DNA of 43,864 nt, taken from Paracoccus denitrificans (GTDB lineage Bacteria; Pseudomonadota; Alphaproteobacteria; Rhodobacterales; Rhodobacteraceae). A model generated the notes under the pieces. That model was not told the DNA's origin and did not search any database. It was given only the letters and a program-made list of their open reading frames with translations. Below, one piece after another: positions 1 to 7,224 of the stretch. Within the stretch, counting starts at the first letter, position 1; each line of letters begins with the position of its first letter. The position numbers and the translations under genes are program-made. Where the stretch lies: NCBI GenBank assembly GCA_005768755.1, contig VAFL01000022.1, forward strand, positions 1 through 43,864. Direction: 5' to 3'.

Positions 1-99
1 CAGAATTGTAGCCACCGCAGGAGGTCGCATTGCGTGACGGTCGAACCGTCCTCGTTCATGACCTCGTGGCCCTTGAGCCGCGTGAGCTTCAACGCAGCG
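1..99. repeat. Terminal direct repeat, copy 1 (circular overlap)
   Basis: Bases 1-99 are identical to 43766-43864. Both copies lie in the same codon phase of trbE, and the reading frame continues through the join. This is what an assembler leaves when a circular molecule is written out linearly with an overlap. The real molecule should be 43,765 bp and this copy should be counted once. Confidence 0.95.
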
Positions 100-710
100 C
101 CGAGCCGGCTTTCAAAGCTGACTACATCGCGCTTGAACTTCTCGACCAGATCGGCCGTTCGAGCCTTTTGCGATGGCTTTTCGCGATCGTCATCAAACAT
201 CAACTCCACGAACTTCTGTTCCGCGAGCATCGGCGGGAAGTAGGTGGCGGTGATGACGAAATAGCCCTCGTACATCGTCCCCAGCCCCTCAAATAGCTGG
301 CGACGTTCTTCATCGATCATTTCCGTGATTGGATCGGGGAAGTGCGAAAGCCCACGCTCCGAGTAATTCGGGGCGGGCCGCCGGGGTGCATCGACGTGGA
401 TCATCCAACCGTTGCCGAGCCCGGCGAGCGCCTGATTGATGCGGAAGGACACCATTTCGCGCTGCTGGTCGGTGCTGCTGGCGTTGTCGTCGCCCGCGTA
501 GAGCCACGCCGCCATAAACGAGCCGTTCTTGCCGACGATTACGCCATCATCGACCATCGCGGCATAGTTGAGGAGGTCAGCGAAACCGGCGTCCTTGGAG
601 CGGAAGCGATCGAGCTTGTTCCTCTTGGCGTTTTTCAAGACCAACGCGAACAGGATGCCGATAAGCAGCGCGCCCAAGACTGCGATGAGGATCGCAAATG
701 TCTGGATCAT
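1..710 (-). CDS. trbE: TrbE conjugative ATPase, N-terminal part (continues at 43765)
   Basis: This is the 5' part of the VirB4-type ATPase that powers pilus assembly and DNA export at the inner membrane. Reading down from 710 gives MIQTFAILIAVLGALLIG, an N-terminal membrane segment followed by a basic stretch, as in TrbE proteins. The frame then continues unbroken through base 1 into 43765 and ends at 41941, giving 844 residues in all. The start ATG at 710 overlaps the trbD stop (ATGA), showing translational coupling. The gene is not truncated; it is only split by where the circle was opened. Confidence 0.93.
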   Translation of the reverse strand, partial: MIQTFAILIAVLGALLIGILFALVLKNAKRNKLDRFRSKDAGFADLLNYAAMVDDGVIVGKNGSFMAAWLYAGDDNASSTDQQREMVSFRINQALAGLGNGWMIHVDAPRRPAPNYSERGLSHFPDPITEMIDEERRQLFEGLGTMYEGYFVITATYFPPMLAEQKFVELMFDDDREKPSQKARTADLVEKFKRDVVSFESRLGAALKLTRLKGHEVMNEDGSTVTQCDLLRWLQF

Positions 711-1039
711 TTCTTCTTCCCCGGTTCGTTATACCGCTTCCGCTGACTTCTCGAATTGAGACGAAACGGTGTGGAGCGGGCGGCGTAGTACGCGCGATAG
801 CCACGGTGACGCATGTAGACGCCACGGAGCAGCGGGTCGGACTTCGCCATGAGGCGAGCGGCCCACAGCCCACCAAACCAGATGACGAGGCCGGCGATCC
901 ACGCTTTAGGTTCGTTGATCGCCGGCCCGATCAGTCCGGCCGCCGCCACCCCCGCCATCATGACAAGCTCGCGGTCCCCGCCCATGAACAGGTTAGGACG
1001 GACACCCGAGCGACGGATGGGGACAGACCGGAGCGGCAT
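707..1039 (-). CDS. trbD: TrbD, VirB3-like inner-membrane protein of the mating apparatus
   Basis: A 110-residue VirB3/TrbD family protein. It starts MPLRSVPIRRSGVRPNLFMGG, the usual family opening, followed by a hydrophobic hairpin (roughly residues 28-60) and a basic C-terminal tail. VirB3-type proteins sit in the inner membrane beside the VirB4 ATPase and are needed for pilus assembly. A longer reading from 1180 is open, but it lies inside trbC and lacks family sequence. The ATG at 1039 falls 1 base after the trbC stop, and the gene ends in a 4-base overlap with trbE. Its place between trbC and trbE is the IncP order. Confidence 0.9.
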   Translation of the reverse strand: MPLRSVPIRRSGVRPNLFMGGDRELVMMAGVAAAGLIGPAINEPKAWIAGLVIWFGGLWAARLMAKSDPLLRGVYMRHRGYRAYYAARSTPFRLNSRSQRKRYNEPGKKK

Positions 1040-1040
1040 G

Positions 1041-1427
1041 TCAGGCAAGCCCCACGGCGTTCGCGCCCGCCGGGACGAGCGCAGCCACGGTCGCGCCGCC
1101 ACCGGAGATCGAGGACAGGACAGCGTTCGCGCCGACGAGGAGCGAGGCCACCAGCACGAGCAGGAGGAGGGCACGAGCAAAGCCGTTCAGATCGCCGCCC
1201 ATGACGAGCGCGCCACCAGCGACGACGATGCCGACGACGGCGAAGGCGTAGGCGATCGGACCCGTGGCCGACTGGCGGATGTTGGTCAGATAGCTTTCAT
1301 AGGGCAGGCCGCCGCCGCTTTCAGAGGCCCATGCGGCATGAGGCCACATGAACAGAAGGACGATGGCGAGCGCCATCAGCAAGAAAGAAGCTCGCCGCCG
1401 AGCTTCCTCATTCCAGTATAGTTGCAC
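1041..1427 (-). CDS. trbC: TrbC prepilin, VirB2-like
   Basis: A 128-residue pilin precursor. The GTG at 1427 is preceded by GGGAG 7 bases upstream. A long signal peptide (residues 1 to about 35, ending in WAS) is followed by SESGGGLPYESYLTNIRQ and two strongly hydrophobic segments, the TrbC/VirB2 pattern. Similarity to mature RP4 TrbC is clear in the GP-A-A...GIVVAGG segment. In RP4 the pilin is cut by the host signal peptidase and then trimmed and cyclised by TraF, and a TraF gene is present here at 17022. The C-terminal GGGATVAAL stretch is a likely site of that trimming (inference). Confidence 0.9.
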   Translation of the reverse strand: MQLYWNEEARRRASFLLMALAIVLLFMWPHAAWASESGGGLPYESYLTNIRQSATGPIAYAFAVVGIVVAGGALVMGGDLNGFARALLLLVLVASLLVGANAVLSSISGGGATVAALVPAGANAVGLA

Positions 1428-1439
1428 GTCAGTTCTCCC

Positions 1440-2399
1440 TCACAGTGAATGAAGCCGGTATTTGCCATCCACAAAGCCCCCGACTTCGAGGATGCTTTCG
1501 ATCCGACGCCCATCCGGCGTGCGAGCGATGTGGACGATCAAATGCACCGCGTCCCCGATCAGCGGCTCGATTGGCCGTGGAGAGTCCGGGTGCATACTGA
1601 TGAGGAGCGAAAGGCGGCTAAGACCGGCCTCCGCATTGTTGGCGTGCAGCGTTGCCGCGCCGCCTTCATGGCCGGTATTCCATGCCATGAGGAGATCGAG
1701 GGCCTCCGGCCCACGGACTTCGCCGACGAGGATGCGATCGGGGCGCATCCGCAGCGTCGTCTTCAACAGGGCTGTCATGGAGACTTGGGGCGACGTGTGG
1801 AACTGGACGTAGTTTTCCGCCGCGCACTGAATTTCGCCAGTGTCTTCGATGATGACCAAGCGTTCCGCCGGATCGAGATCGACCATGCCGTTGATGATGG
1901 CGTTGACCAGCGTGGTTTTGCCCGAGCCGGTGCCGCCGATCACAAGGATATTCCGGTGCCGGGCAATAGCATCATGAATGAGAGCGCATTGCTCCTCAGT
2001 CATGATCCCGGCCTCGACATACTGTGCGAGCGTAAAGATTGCGACGGCCCGCTTACGGATGGCGAATGTAGGAGCGGGAACGATTGGCGGCATCTGGCCC
2101 GCGAAGCGCGAGCCATCGATCGGGAACTCGCCTTCTAGGGTAGGTTGCAGCCGAGTTGCTTCTTTGCCGTGGTAGCCGGCAACGGCCTTGACGATGGTTT
2201 CGGCGTGATTGGGAGTGACGGTGCCAATGCACTCCATCTTCTCGCCTAGCCGTTCCAGCCAGAGCTTTCCATCCGCATTGAGGATGAGTTCCACCGTCTT
2301 CGGATCAGCGAGCGCCTTGAGCATAAGCGGACCCATGGCCCGCCGTAGCGTCTCCCTTGCACGCTCTTTGACGGTTGCGGTTTCCGCTTCCCCGGCCAT
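1440..2399 (-). CDS. trbB: TrbB, VirB11-like traffic ATPase
   Basis: A hexameric cytoplasmic ATPase of the VirB11/GspE superfamily that drives the mating pore. With the ATG at 2399 (AGGAG 6 bases upstream) it has 319 residues, essentially the RP4 TrbB length. Walker A is GGTGSGKTT near residues 155-163; the VIIEDTGEIQ Asp-box, the RMRPDRILVGEVRG region and the TGHEGG Walker B/His region follow in order. A longer frame opening at 2468 exists, but its extra 23 residues lack family similarity. This is the first structural gene of the trb operon, directly behind trbA. Confidence 0.93.
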   Translation of the reverse strand: MAGEAETATVKERARETLRRAMGPLMLKALADPKTVELILNADGKLWLERLGEKMECIGTVTPNHAETIVKAVAGYHGKEATRLQPTLEGEFPIDGSRFAGQMPPIVPAPTFAIRKRAVAIFTLAQYVEAGIMTEEQCALIHDAIARHRNILVIGGTGSGKTTLVNAIINGMVDLDPAERLVIIEDTGEIQCAAENYVQFHTSPQVSMTALLKTTLRMRPDRILVGEVRGPEALDLLMAWNTGHEGGAATLHANNAEAGLSRLSLLISMHPDSPRPIEPLIGDAVHLIVHIARTPDGRRIESILEVGGFVDGKYRLHSL

Positions 2400-2529
2400 T
2401 CTCGCTCCTGTTTCGCATCTGACATGGTGCGCAACACAAACGATATACCGGATGAAATGCCGGGGCAACAGCCAAACGACTCGGGTTGAGAATAACTCGC
2501 GAATGTTTGCCCGCGTAAATAAAGGGCTG
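2400..2529 (-). promoter_or_regulatory. trbB leader with candidate promoter
   Basis: The 130 bases between trbA and trbB contain, on the minus strand, a TATATC at 2447-2442, the same -10-like hexamer seen at the klcA and kleE promoters. A matching -35 is not clear. No KorB operator lies here; the nearest is upstream of trbA. In RK2 trbB has its own strong promoter repressed by TrbA and KorB, so a trbB promoter here is expected by position only. Confidence 0.4.
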
Positions 2530-2910
2530 TTATTGCCTCGCTTTTAGGCGGTCGTGCGCGGCCTTGTGCCACTTGGCAATCTGGAAAGCCTGATGATCCG
2601 TGACGATCGCGGAAACGCGCTTGTAACCGGGGGGAAGCCCGAGTTGGGCGTCATCTTTCAGGAGGGAATCAGCTAAACTAGCGTCCCATCCATCCGTTCC
2701 GACAGGGGGCGTTTCGAGCAGCGCCACAAGGGGAACTTCTAGCGCCTGAGCGATAGCGACCATCGTGTCTAGCGAGGGGTTCCCTTTGGCGTTCGTCACG
2801 TCGGATATGTAGGAGATCGACACATCGGCTTTCGCCGCGAGGTCGGCCTTTCGCATCCCCCGCATAGCTAGATAGCGCATAATGTTGATGCAAAGGAGCT
2901 TCTTATGCAC
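2530..2910 (-). CDS. trbA: TrbA-type regulator of conjugation genes (Cro/CI HTH plus KorA-like tail)
   Basis: A 126-residue repressor candidate. Residues about 8-65 form a Cro/CI-type helix-turn-helix (RKADLAAKADVSISYISDV then GNPSLDTM..IAQALEVPL). The C-terminal LPPGYKRVSAIVTDHQAFQI closely resembles the C-terminus of this plasmid's own KorA (VPAGFERVTAILPSHQASVV). RK2 TrbA has the same build: a phage-type HTH joined to the KorA dimerisation tail. The GTG at 2910 has AGGGG about 10 bases upstream; an internal ATG at 2880 lacks a ribosome site. It lies directly ahead of trbB, as in RK2, and has a KorB operator 33 bp upstream. Expected role: repression of the trb and perhaps tra promoters. Confidence 0.82.
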   Translation of the reverse strand: MHKKLLCINIMRYLAMRGMRKADLAAKADVSISYISDVTNAKGNPSLDTMVAIAQALEVPLVALLETPPVGTDGWDASLADSLLKDDAQLGLPPGYKRVSAIVTDHQAFQIAKWHKAAHDRLKARQ

Positions 2911-2942
2911 GGGCCGAACCCCTATCCTCTCGCCTCACCGAA

Positions 2943-2959
2943 ATTTTAGCCGCTAAAAT
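2943..2959. promoter_or_regulatory. KorB operator 1 (trbA upstream)
   Basis: ATTTTAGCCGCTAAAAT is a perfect palindrome around a central C, extendable by one base on each side. It contains TTTAGCSGCTAAA, the RK2 KorB operator. It lies 33 bp upstream of the trbA start codon and in the divergent region toward repA. Confidence 0.9.
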
Positions 2960-3495
2960 TCCCTTTGGCGTTCCTCGACTCTTTTTGCGGGGCATTTCCG
3001 GCGTGCAGCGTACCATGGGGCTCAAGTCTATCCAATTCACCACGTTATAGAGCGTACCGAGCATGTCACAGAATCGGTAGGCGCGGGATAGGGTTTTTAT
3101 CCGCTGCCGTGAACCGGACGTGGACGAAGCGGCACCTCCCCCGCCCTGCCCCGCTGAACAACCGAGACGACGGTAAGGAGCCGTTTGGCTTATGCTGGGG
3201 CGCTCAGGTTCCGCCGTCCCGCATCTTCCAGCCGCGATAGATCGGCGTGAGGACGGATCGGGCACAAAACCGAAATGGGCCAGTGTTGTCGCTCTAGCCC
3301 TCTGATCTTCCGGTTTGAGTACGGCGCGAGTAACCTTCCTGTTCTCGTGCATACGATTGCGAGACGCCAAAACGGGAGCCGGTCCCGCGCGAGGTTCGCA
3401 ATCCAACTGGATCAATACTTGTTTCCAACTTGGGGTTGCGAGGTCACTTATCGGAAAAATTTGCTAAGTGCGATTTTCTGCCCTACACCCCTGCA
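2960..3495. other. Divergent intergenic region, no convincing gene
   Basis: About 535 bases between the trbA operator and the small gene at 3496. A 170-residue minus frame (2903-3415) is open, but it overlaps trbA's operator and resembles no family I know. I see no iterons. The region should hold the promoter for the 3496/repA genes. An inverted repeat at 3445-3470 is the only clear structure. Confidence 0.5.
3445..3470. promoter_or_regulatory. Inverted repeat upstream of the 3496 gene
   Basis: CACTTA and TAAGTG flank 14 bases, 26 bp upstream of the start of the next gene. This could be an autoregulatory operator for the small DNA-binding-like protein, but the arms are only 6 bp. Confidence 0.3.
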
Positions 3496-3747
3496 ATGAT
3501 GGGACAAGCAGCCTCAAAGGACTCGGTGACTCGTGCCCGTTTGGCGATGCGTAAGCGCGCCAAGCGGGAGGATGAGGCCGGATTCAAGCGGGTCACGCTT
3601 GCTCTGTCACCGGAGGCTGTCCGTCTCTTGGAGGGGTTCATGGCAGCGAGCGGGCACACGTCCCGTCAGGCGGCTTTGAACGACATGCTTGAACGGATTT
3701 CCGACGACATGTTCATGAGACAGGAGTTCTTGGCCGTGAGCACATAA
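3496..3747 (+). CDS. Small basic protein with ribbon-helix-helix-like segment, upstream of repA
   Basis: About 83 residues with a basic N-terminus (MRKRAKREDEAGF) followed by KRVTLALSPEAVRLLEGFM and a helical tail. The strand-helix-helix pattern (VTLALSPEAVRLL..A.SGHTSRQAALNDML) recalls ribbon-helix-helix repressors. The start is uncertain: ATGs at 3496, 3499 and 3547 are in frame and none has a good ribosome site. It is read in the same direction as the replication gene and occupies the position ssb holds in RK2. A copy-number or autoregulatory role is an inference from position; I do not recognise a named family. Confidence 0.6.
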   Translation: MMGQAASKDSVTRARLAMRKRAKREDEAGFKRVTLALSPEAVRLLEGFMAASGHTSRQAALNDMLERISDDMFMRQEFLAVST

Positions 3748-3752
3748 ACGAA

Positions 3753-3774
3753 TGCCCGGCACGAAGGCCGGGCA
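3753..3774 (+). terminator. Hairpin after the 3496 gene
   Basis: TGCCCGGC and GCCGGGCA form a perfect 8-bp stem with a 6-base loop, 5 bases past the stop codon. No T-run follows, so it may attenuate rather than fully stop transcription into repA. A smaller hairpin (CAGCGT/ACGCTG, 3794-3811) follows in the same leader. Confidence 0.5.
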
Positions 3775-3932
3775 CCCTGAAATTGTTATGTGGCAGCGTC
3801 GCCAAACGCTGACAGGTCACTCCAACACCCTCCACATAGCCGTTTCTGAGCTTCGGTTCAAGGGAGCGCGCTTCGCGCCACGCATGAGTTTTGCCTGCTG
3901 GACGGCCCTTTCGGATCAGAAGGGGACGAATA

Positions 3933-4700
3933 ATGCTGACACTTACCCATCAACGAGCGTCCACGATCGGCGAGATCACCGCTCAGATACTCGGCCGGGC
4001 GCGGGGTGATTCCCGGCGACGTGGCGGGCTGCATATCACCAAGCAGCCCGTCCACGGCGGGAGCAAAGAGGCTGGGAGCTTCCACGAGGAAGCGTTTTTT
4101 GGAAGGCTGACGAAGGCCAGCCGGCGCGCGATCGAGCGTGGTGGCGACATGATGTTCGAGATCGGCAAGAGGGCGCTTCGCGACGCTCGCAGGACGGGCC
4201 GCGAGCTTACAGCGTTCGAGCGCAAGTGCGTCAGGATCACGGGAAGCACGCTGCGCGTGCTCGCGACCATGCTTTACATGGACAAGCTATTTAAGGGCCG
4301 CGTGTACCCCTCCTATGAGATGATCGCGGATTGGGCGATCGTATCCCGCGCGACTGTCCACCGGGCGCTAAAGGCCCTTGAAGCGGCCGGGTTGTTGGCG
4401 AGGCTGCGGCGTTACGTCCAAACCGAAGACGAGACGATCGGTGCAAGGTCGGAGCAGACCTCAAATGCCTATCGGTTGGAGTTGCCGGCTGTTGTCCGCG
4501 ACCTGATCGAGCGTCGCTTCCGCCCTGCCCCCATGCCCGATGACGAAGCCCAGCGGCAGCGGGATCGGCTGTCCGATCACGCCGCCATGCTCAGCAGCTT
4601 GCCGAAGGCAGATTACATCAGAGCGACCACGGGCGATGCGGAACTGGCGAAGGTGCTGGTCCGCCTTTGGGAAGGCATCGAAAAGCGTGGTTCGCTTTGA
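3933..4700 (+). CDS. repA: Candidate replication initiator, winged-helix RepA-like protein
   Basis: A 255-residue protein. The ATG at 3933 is preceded by AGGGGA 6 bases upstream; an in-frame opening at 3891 lacks such a site. The centre reads FERKCVRITGSTLRVLATMLYMDKL, then YPSYEMIADWAIVSRATVHRALKALEAAGLL, a clear winged helix-turn-helix of the kind found in plasmid and phage replication proteins. The N-terminus is basic. It occupies the place of trfA in the RK2 map but is not TrfA: no TrfA sequence features are present. It is the only plausible initiator on the circle. Assignment as RepA rests on the fold and the position, not on a named family match. Confidence 0.6.
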   Translation: MLTLTHQRASTIGEITAQILGRARGDSRRRGGLHITKQPVHGGSKEAGSFHEEAFFGRLTKASRRAIERGGDMMFEIGKRALRDARRTGRELTAFERKCVRITGSTLRVLATMLYMDKLFKGRVYPSYEMIADWAIVSRATVHRALKALEAAGLLARLRRYVQTEDETIGARSEQTSNAYRLELPAVVRDLIERRFRPAPMPDDEAQRQRDRLSDHAAMLSSLPKADYIRATTGDAELAKVLVRLWEGIEKRGSL

Positions 4701-4767
4701 TTGTAGCCATGAGTCTCAAAAGGATACTGAAACTCCCCCTAAGTTTATTCTATTAGAGTGATGTGGA

Positions 4768-4786
4768 GTTGCCCTAGTCGGGCAAC
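4768..4786 (+). terminator. Hairpin downstream of repA
   Basis: GTTGCCC and GGGCAAC with a 5-base loop, 67 bases past the repA stop. There is no T-run. It is a possible terminator or part of an origin structure. A second hairpin (AGGGAG/CTCCCT) follows at 4815-4837. Confidence 0.4.
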
Positions 4787-4895
4787 ACGCTTTGCAGACT
4801 GATTAAACGCCAAAAGGGAGTTCGAGCTTGGCTCCCTATCGCAGACGGGATCGCGTGCGGTTCCCGTGCAGAGGACGCTTGCTCGACAACTGCAG

Positions 4896-4915
4896 CATAG
4901 ACACGCGTGTCTATG
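4896..4915. repeat. Module-border palindrome, copy a
   Basis: CATAGACACGCGTGTCTATG, a perfect 20-bp palindrome, the best-formed of six related sites. It is preceded by ACTGCAG and followed by ATCGG, flanks shared with the copy at 29276. It lies between repA and klcA, the first of the two insertion hotspots known for IncP plasmids. See the finding on these sites for possible roles. Confidence 0.8.
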
Positions 4916-4929
4916 ATCGGTCAGCCAGA

Positions 4930-4946
4930 ATTTTAGCGGCTAAAAT
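4930..4946. promoter_or_regulatory. KorB operator 2 (klcA upstream)
   Basis: ATTTTAGCGGCTAAAAT, the full KorB box, 83 bp upstream of the -35 of the klcA promoter and 15 bp after palindrome copy a. KorB in RK2 also represses from such promoter-distal sites. Confidence 0.9.
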
Positions 4947-5029
4947 CCGATAGCTCCGAAATCGATCAATTATACTTCCAAATAAGCAGTTGAATCGTAA
5001 CTATTGCTCGCGAAAAGCCTTTACACAGC

Positions 5030-5106
5030 TTGACAAAACCCGCCGCGCACCCGATATATCCGTTGTGGCCGGGCGATTATGCCATGGTCCGAACCGGAGT
5101 TTTCCG
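5030..5106 (+). promoter_or_regulatory. klcA promoter and leader, duplicated ahead of kleE
   Basis: TTGACA at 5030-5035, then TATATC at 5055-5060 (19-bp spacing; GATATA at 17 bp is the alternative). The segment down to the klcA start closely matches 7251-7326 in front of kleE, including the TTGTGGCCGGGCG and GGTCCGAACCGGAG blocks. The GGAG at 5096-5099 serves as ribosome site. GATATATC over the -10 is itself a palindrome. Shared control of the two operons is the natural reading. Confidence 0.75.
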
Positions 5107-5520
5107 ATGGTGATGTTCCCTAAGATCGTGGCGACCCTCGTTCCCGAGGATAAGCGTTTGTCCATCCTTCCCGACTTCTTCGGGTTCGCGCAGATGCTTC
5201 GCGCCGAGGCGCTGGCCTATGGCTGGATGAGCAAGCTATCGATCGACTACACTGGCGGTCACTGGCACTTCTACAAGCTGGATAACGGTGGCTTCTACAT
5301 GGCCCCGTCCGAGGACAAGCCATGGCGGATCGCCGTTAACGGCAACGGCTACGAAGGCACTGTTAGCGCCGACGCCGCCGGGATCATCGCAACCCTCTTT
5401 ATGTTGGGTCAGCTTTCACAAGAGCTTCGCACCGACGCGGTGGCCGAGGCGTACCATGCGCTTCTCGACTTCGCGACCGAACACGCCGAGCAGGCCGCGA
5501 TTCTCAACGCCATCGACTGA
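5107..5520 (+). CDS. klcA: KlcA antirestriction protein (ArdB family)
   Basis: A 137-residue protein matching KlcA/ArdB across its length: TLVPEDKRLSILPDFFG, then LAYGWMSKLSIDYTGGHWHFYKL, NGGFYMAP and GTVSADAAGIIATLF are the family hallmarks. ArdB/KlcA proteins block type I restriction by an indirect mechanism and help an incoming plasmid survive. The ATG at 5107 follows a good GGAG; an upstream opening at 4990 runs through the promoter and is not used. It is the first gene of a KorB-controlled operon, as klcA is in the kilC operon of RK2, and would enter the recipient early on the transferred strand. Confidence 0.93.
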   Translation: MVMFPKIVATLVPEDKRLSILPDFFGFAQMLRAEALAYGWMSKLSIDYTGGHWHFYKLDNGGFYMAPSEDKPWRIAVNGNGYEGTVSADAAGIIATLFMLGQLSQELRTDAVAEAYHALLDFATEHAEQAAILNAID

Positions 5521-5531
5521 CCATCAAGGAG

Positions 5532-5551
5532 GCCGGGGCGCTGTCCCCGGC
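5532..5551 (+). terminator. Hairpin after klcA, possible attenuator
   Basis: GCCGGGG and CCCCGGC form a 7-bp stem with a 6-base loop, 11 bases after the klcA stop and followed by TTC. It may reduce transcription into the next genes of the operon. Confidence 0.45.
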
Positions 5552-5572
5552 TTCAACGCCGAGGAGCCGACT

Positions 5573-5758
5573 ATGGCCCGCCGCGCCGTTCGCGATCCGC
5601 GACACATTCCTACCGCTAAGATCATCGGGCACCAGCCCGACCTATTCGCCGGGCCGACCGTGACCCATGAGGTTCCGCGTCGGCCGATCGGCCGCAAGGC
5701 GTTCCGTCAGATTCTCGCATGGGCACGATCCGAGACTCTTGGCGATCGGGAGGATTGA
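5573..5758 (+). CDS. Small protein of unknown function in the klcA operon
   Basis: 61 residues starting MARRAVRDPRHIPTAKIIG; the ATG at 5573 has GAGGAG 6 bases upstream. Basic at both ends, with QPDLFAGPTVTHEVPRRP in the middle. No family recognised. It lies between klcA and the next gene (3-base gap) and so is likely co-expressed with antirestriction. Confidence 0.65.
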   Translation: MARRAVRDPRHIPTAKIIGHQPDLFAGPTVTHEVPRRPIGRKAFRQILAWARSETLGDRED

Positions 5759-5761
5759 GCC

Positions 5762-6241
5762 ATGCAGCCTATCCGTTCCGAACACCCTGCCGATCCGATC
5801 ACCCCGGAGGAGCTAGAGGAATTGCTGGCGATCGTCCGCGCTCCCCCGCCCGAGCCCGTGCTTTCCGAGGCTGGACGCTGGCGCAAGGAGTACCGCGAGG
5901 CGCAGGCCCGCAAGCGGATCGCCGGCAACACCGCCGCGACCTTTGGGCCGCCGCGCGCCGATCGGCCAGCATACCTATCGCCCGAGGAGCGAGAGGAGAT
6001 CATTCGCGGCGCGGCCAACTGGTTGCGATTGGGCCAGCGGGTGCGGATCGTGGACGGCCCCGCCCCGGTTGATCCTGCCTATGGCGGATATCGCTGGATC
6101 GGTCGCGAAGGCGTCGTTTACCGGCTTTGCAGCCCCGTATTTGCGGAGCGCGTCTATGTCTTTCTCGACCCGGTAGGTTCCGAACGTGCCGAGAAGGTGG
6201 CGTTTGTCGAAATTCGCGACTTGGAGCCCATCCAGCAATGA
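5762..6241 (+). CDS. Unknown protein in the klcA operon
   Basis: 159 residues. The N-terminal half is charged (PITPEELEELLAIV; EREEIIRGAANWLRLG). The C-terminal part, GQRVRIVDGP...YRWIGREGVVYRL...VYVFLDP, looks like a small SH3-like or KOW-like beta barrel, judged from the alternation of hydrophobic strands and glycines. The stop overlaps the next start (ATGA at 6238). No known family is recognised. The operon context suggests an establishment role. Confidence 0.65.
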   Translation: MQPIRSEHPADPITPEELEELLAIVRAPPPEPVLSEAGRWRKEYREAQARKRIAGNTAATFGPPRADRPAYLSPEEREEIIRGAANWLRLGQRVRIVDGPAPVDPAYGGYRWIGREGVVYRLCSPVFAERVYVFLDPVGSERAEKVAFVEIRDLEPIQQ

Positions 6242-6720
6242 CCCGGCCTGTTCACCTTGTCGCGTGCGTAGGCCAGAAGCTCCCCCGCCCCGCGCGTGCC
6301 GCCCACCTGTACCAATCGGATTGGTTCAGGAAGGCGCGCGCATATGTGACGATGCAGGGCGGCCGATGGTTCATCCTGTCCGCGCTGCACGGCCTTCTAC
6401 CGCCCTCGCGCGTGATCGATCCCTACAACGTCACCCTTGCCGACATGAGCGCCGCAGAGCGCCGGGAATGGGGCGAGCGCGTCAGCGGCCAGCTTGCCGA
6501 GCAGATTGGGCCACGAACGCCCGTCGTGATCCTCGCTGGCCGACTGTACCGAGATCCTTTGACCGCTTGGGCTGGATCGCGCGCGACCGTTCCAATGGAG
6601 GGGATGGGGATCGGCCAGCAGAAGGCATGGCTTGCCCGCCAGATCAGCGAGGCGCGCGAGCGAGAGGCCAGCGCGGCCCAGCTCGACTTGTTTTATGATG
6701 CACCATGGGCGAACGCCTAG
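6238..6720 (+). CDS. DUF6884-like protein in the klcA operon
   Basis: 160 residues from MTRPVHLVACVGQKLPRPARA. The pattern LVACVGQK..., YQSDWFRKARAYV, WFILSALHGLLPPSRVIDPYNVTL and ILAGRLYRDPL is that of the small DUF6884 proteins found on plasmids and phages, distantly resembling queuine-transglycosylase-type folds. Biochemical function is unknown to me. It is translationally coupled to the preceding gene by ATGA. Confidence 0.7.
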   Translation: MTRPVHLVACVGQKLPRPARAAHLYQSDWFRKARAYVTMQGGRWFILSALHGLLPPSRVIDPYNVTLADMSAAERREWGERVSGQLAEQIGPRTPVVILAGRLYRDPLTAWAGSRATVPMEGMGIGQQKAWLARQISEAREREASAAQLDLFYDAPWANA

Positions 6721-6732
6721 AGAGGAGAGCCA

Positions 6733-6936
6733 ATGCGAACGACCCGAGACGTTGAGCCCCGGTTGCGTCGGGCGCGCTTGCTGGCAGCGCGGCAGCATCC
6801 CTATTGGGCTATACCCCGGTGGGCGATTCTTGCCGGCCACTATGATGCCGGGACAAAGGTTCGCGATCATATGACCAGCGACACCGGGCAGCGATGGGCG
6901 GCATCGCGCGGTTACAGCAAGGATCAAACGCCATGA
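6733..6936 (+). CDS. Small basic protein of unknown function in the klcA operon
   Basis: 67 residues, strongly basic N-terminus (MRTTRDVEPRLRRARLLAAR) and WAIPRWAILAGHYDAG in the middle. The ATG at 6733 has a purine-rich GAGGAGAG about 5 bases upstream. It abuts the next gene: its stop is at 6934-6936 and the next ATG at 6937. No family recognised. Confidence 0.6.
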   Translation: MRTTRDVEPRLRRARLLAARQHPYWAIPRWAILAGHYDAGTKVRDHMTSDTGQRWAASRGYSKDQTP

Positions 6937-7224
6937 ATGAACATCGTGACCAACCCTAACGTGCGGCCAGAGTGCCTACGGCCCGCAGATGACGGATGGG
7001 AGCCCCCTACCCCTGCCGAGGTCCGCGCCATCATCGCCGAGGCTGGCCTAACTGGCAGCGGCGTTGCCCGCTTTCTAGGCATCAGCAGCAAGGGTTCGCG
7101 CGTCATTCGGCGATGGGCTGGCGGTGAGGATCGAATCCCCTACTCGGCGTGGGCGCTGTTGTGCGACAAGGCCGGCTACCGCCGGATTTGGGAACGCCAA
7201 ACAGGTCAAGATTTTAGCGGCTAA
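6937..7224 (+). CDS. KorC-like HTH protein, last gene of the klcA operon
   Basis: 95 residues. PTPAEVRAIIAEAGLTGSGVARFLGISSKGSRVIRRWAGGEDRIPYSAWALL is a helix-turn-helix of the phage-repressor type. In RK2 the klcA operon ends with the small HTH repressor gene korC, so position and fold agree with a KorC-like local repressor. Direct sequence identity to KorC was not established. Its last codons lie inside a KorB operator: the stop TAA is part of GCTAA at 7220-7224. Confidence 0.6.
   Translation: MNIVTNPNVRPECLRPADDGWEPPTPAEVRAIIAEAGLTGSGVARFLGISSKGSRVIRRWAGGEDRIPYSAWALLCDKAGYRRIWERQTGQDFSG

Larger units (their letters stand above)
4701..5029. other. Gene-poor region, candidate origin of vegetative replication
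   Basis: Between repA and the klcA promoter, where RK2 has oriV. It has AT-rich patches (4737-4758 and 4965-4990), two hairpins (4768-4786 and 4815-4837), a perfect 20-bp palindrome and a KorB operator. I could not find iterons or DnaA boxes by eye, so origin status is positional inference. Confidence 0.4.

Noticed and set aside
2903..3415. 170-residue minus-strand frame upstream of trbA
   Set aside because: It overlaps the trbA start and the KorB operator, has unlikely composition and no ribosome site.
6150..6165. GTCTATG match inside the 159-residue gene
   Set aside because: Only one arm of the border palindrome is present and it falls in codons; a similar single arm at 15531 in traG was discarded for the same reason.
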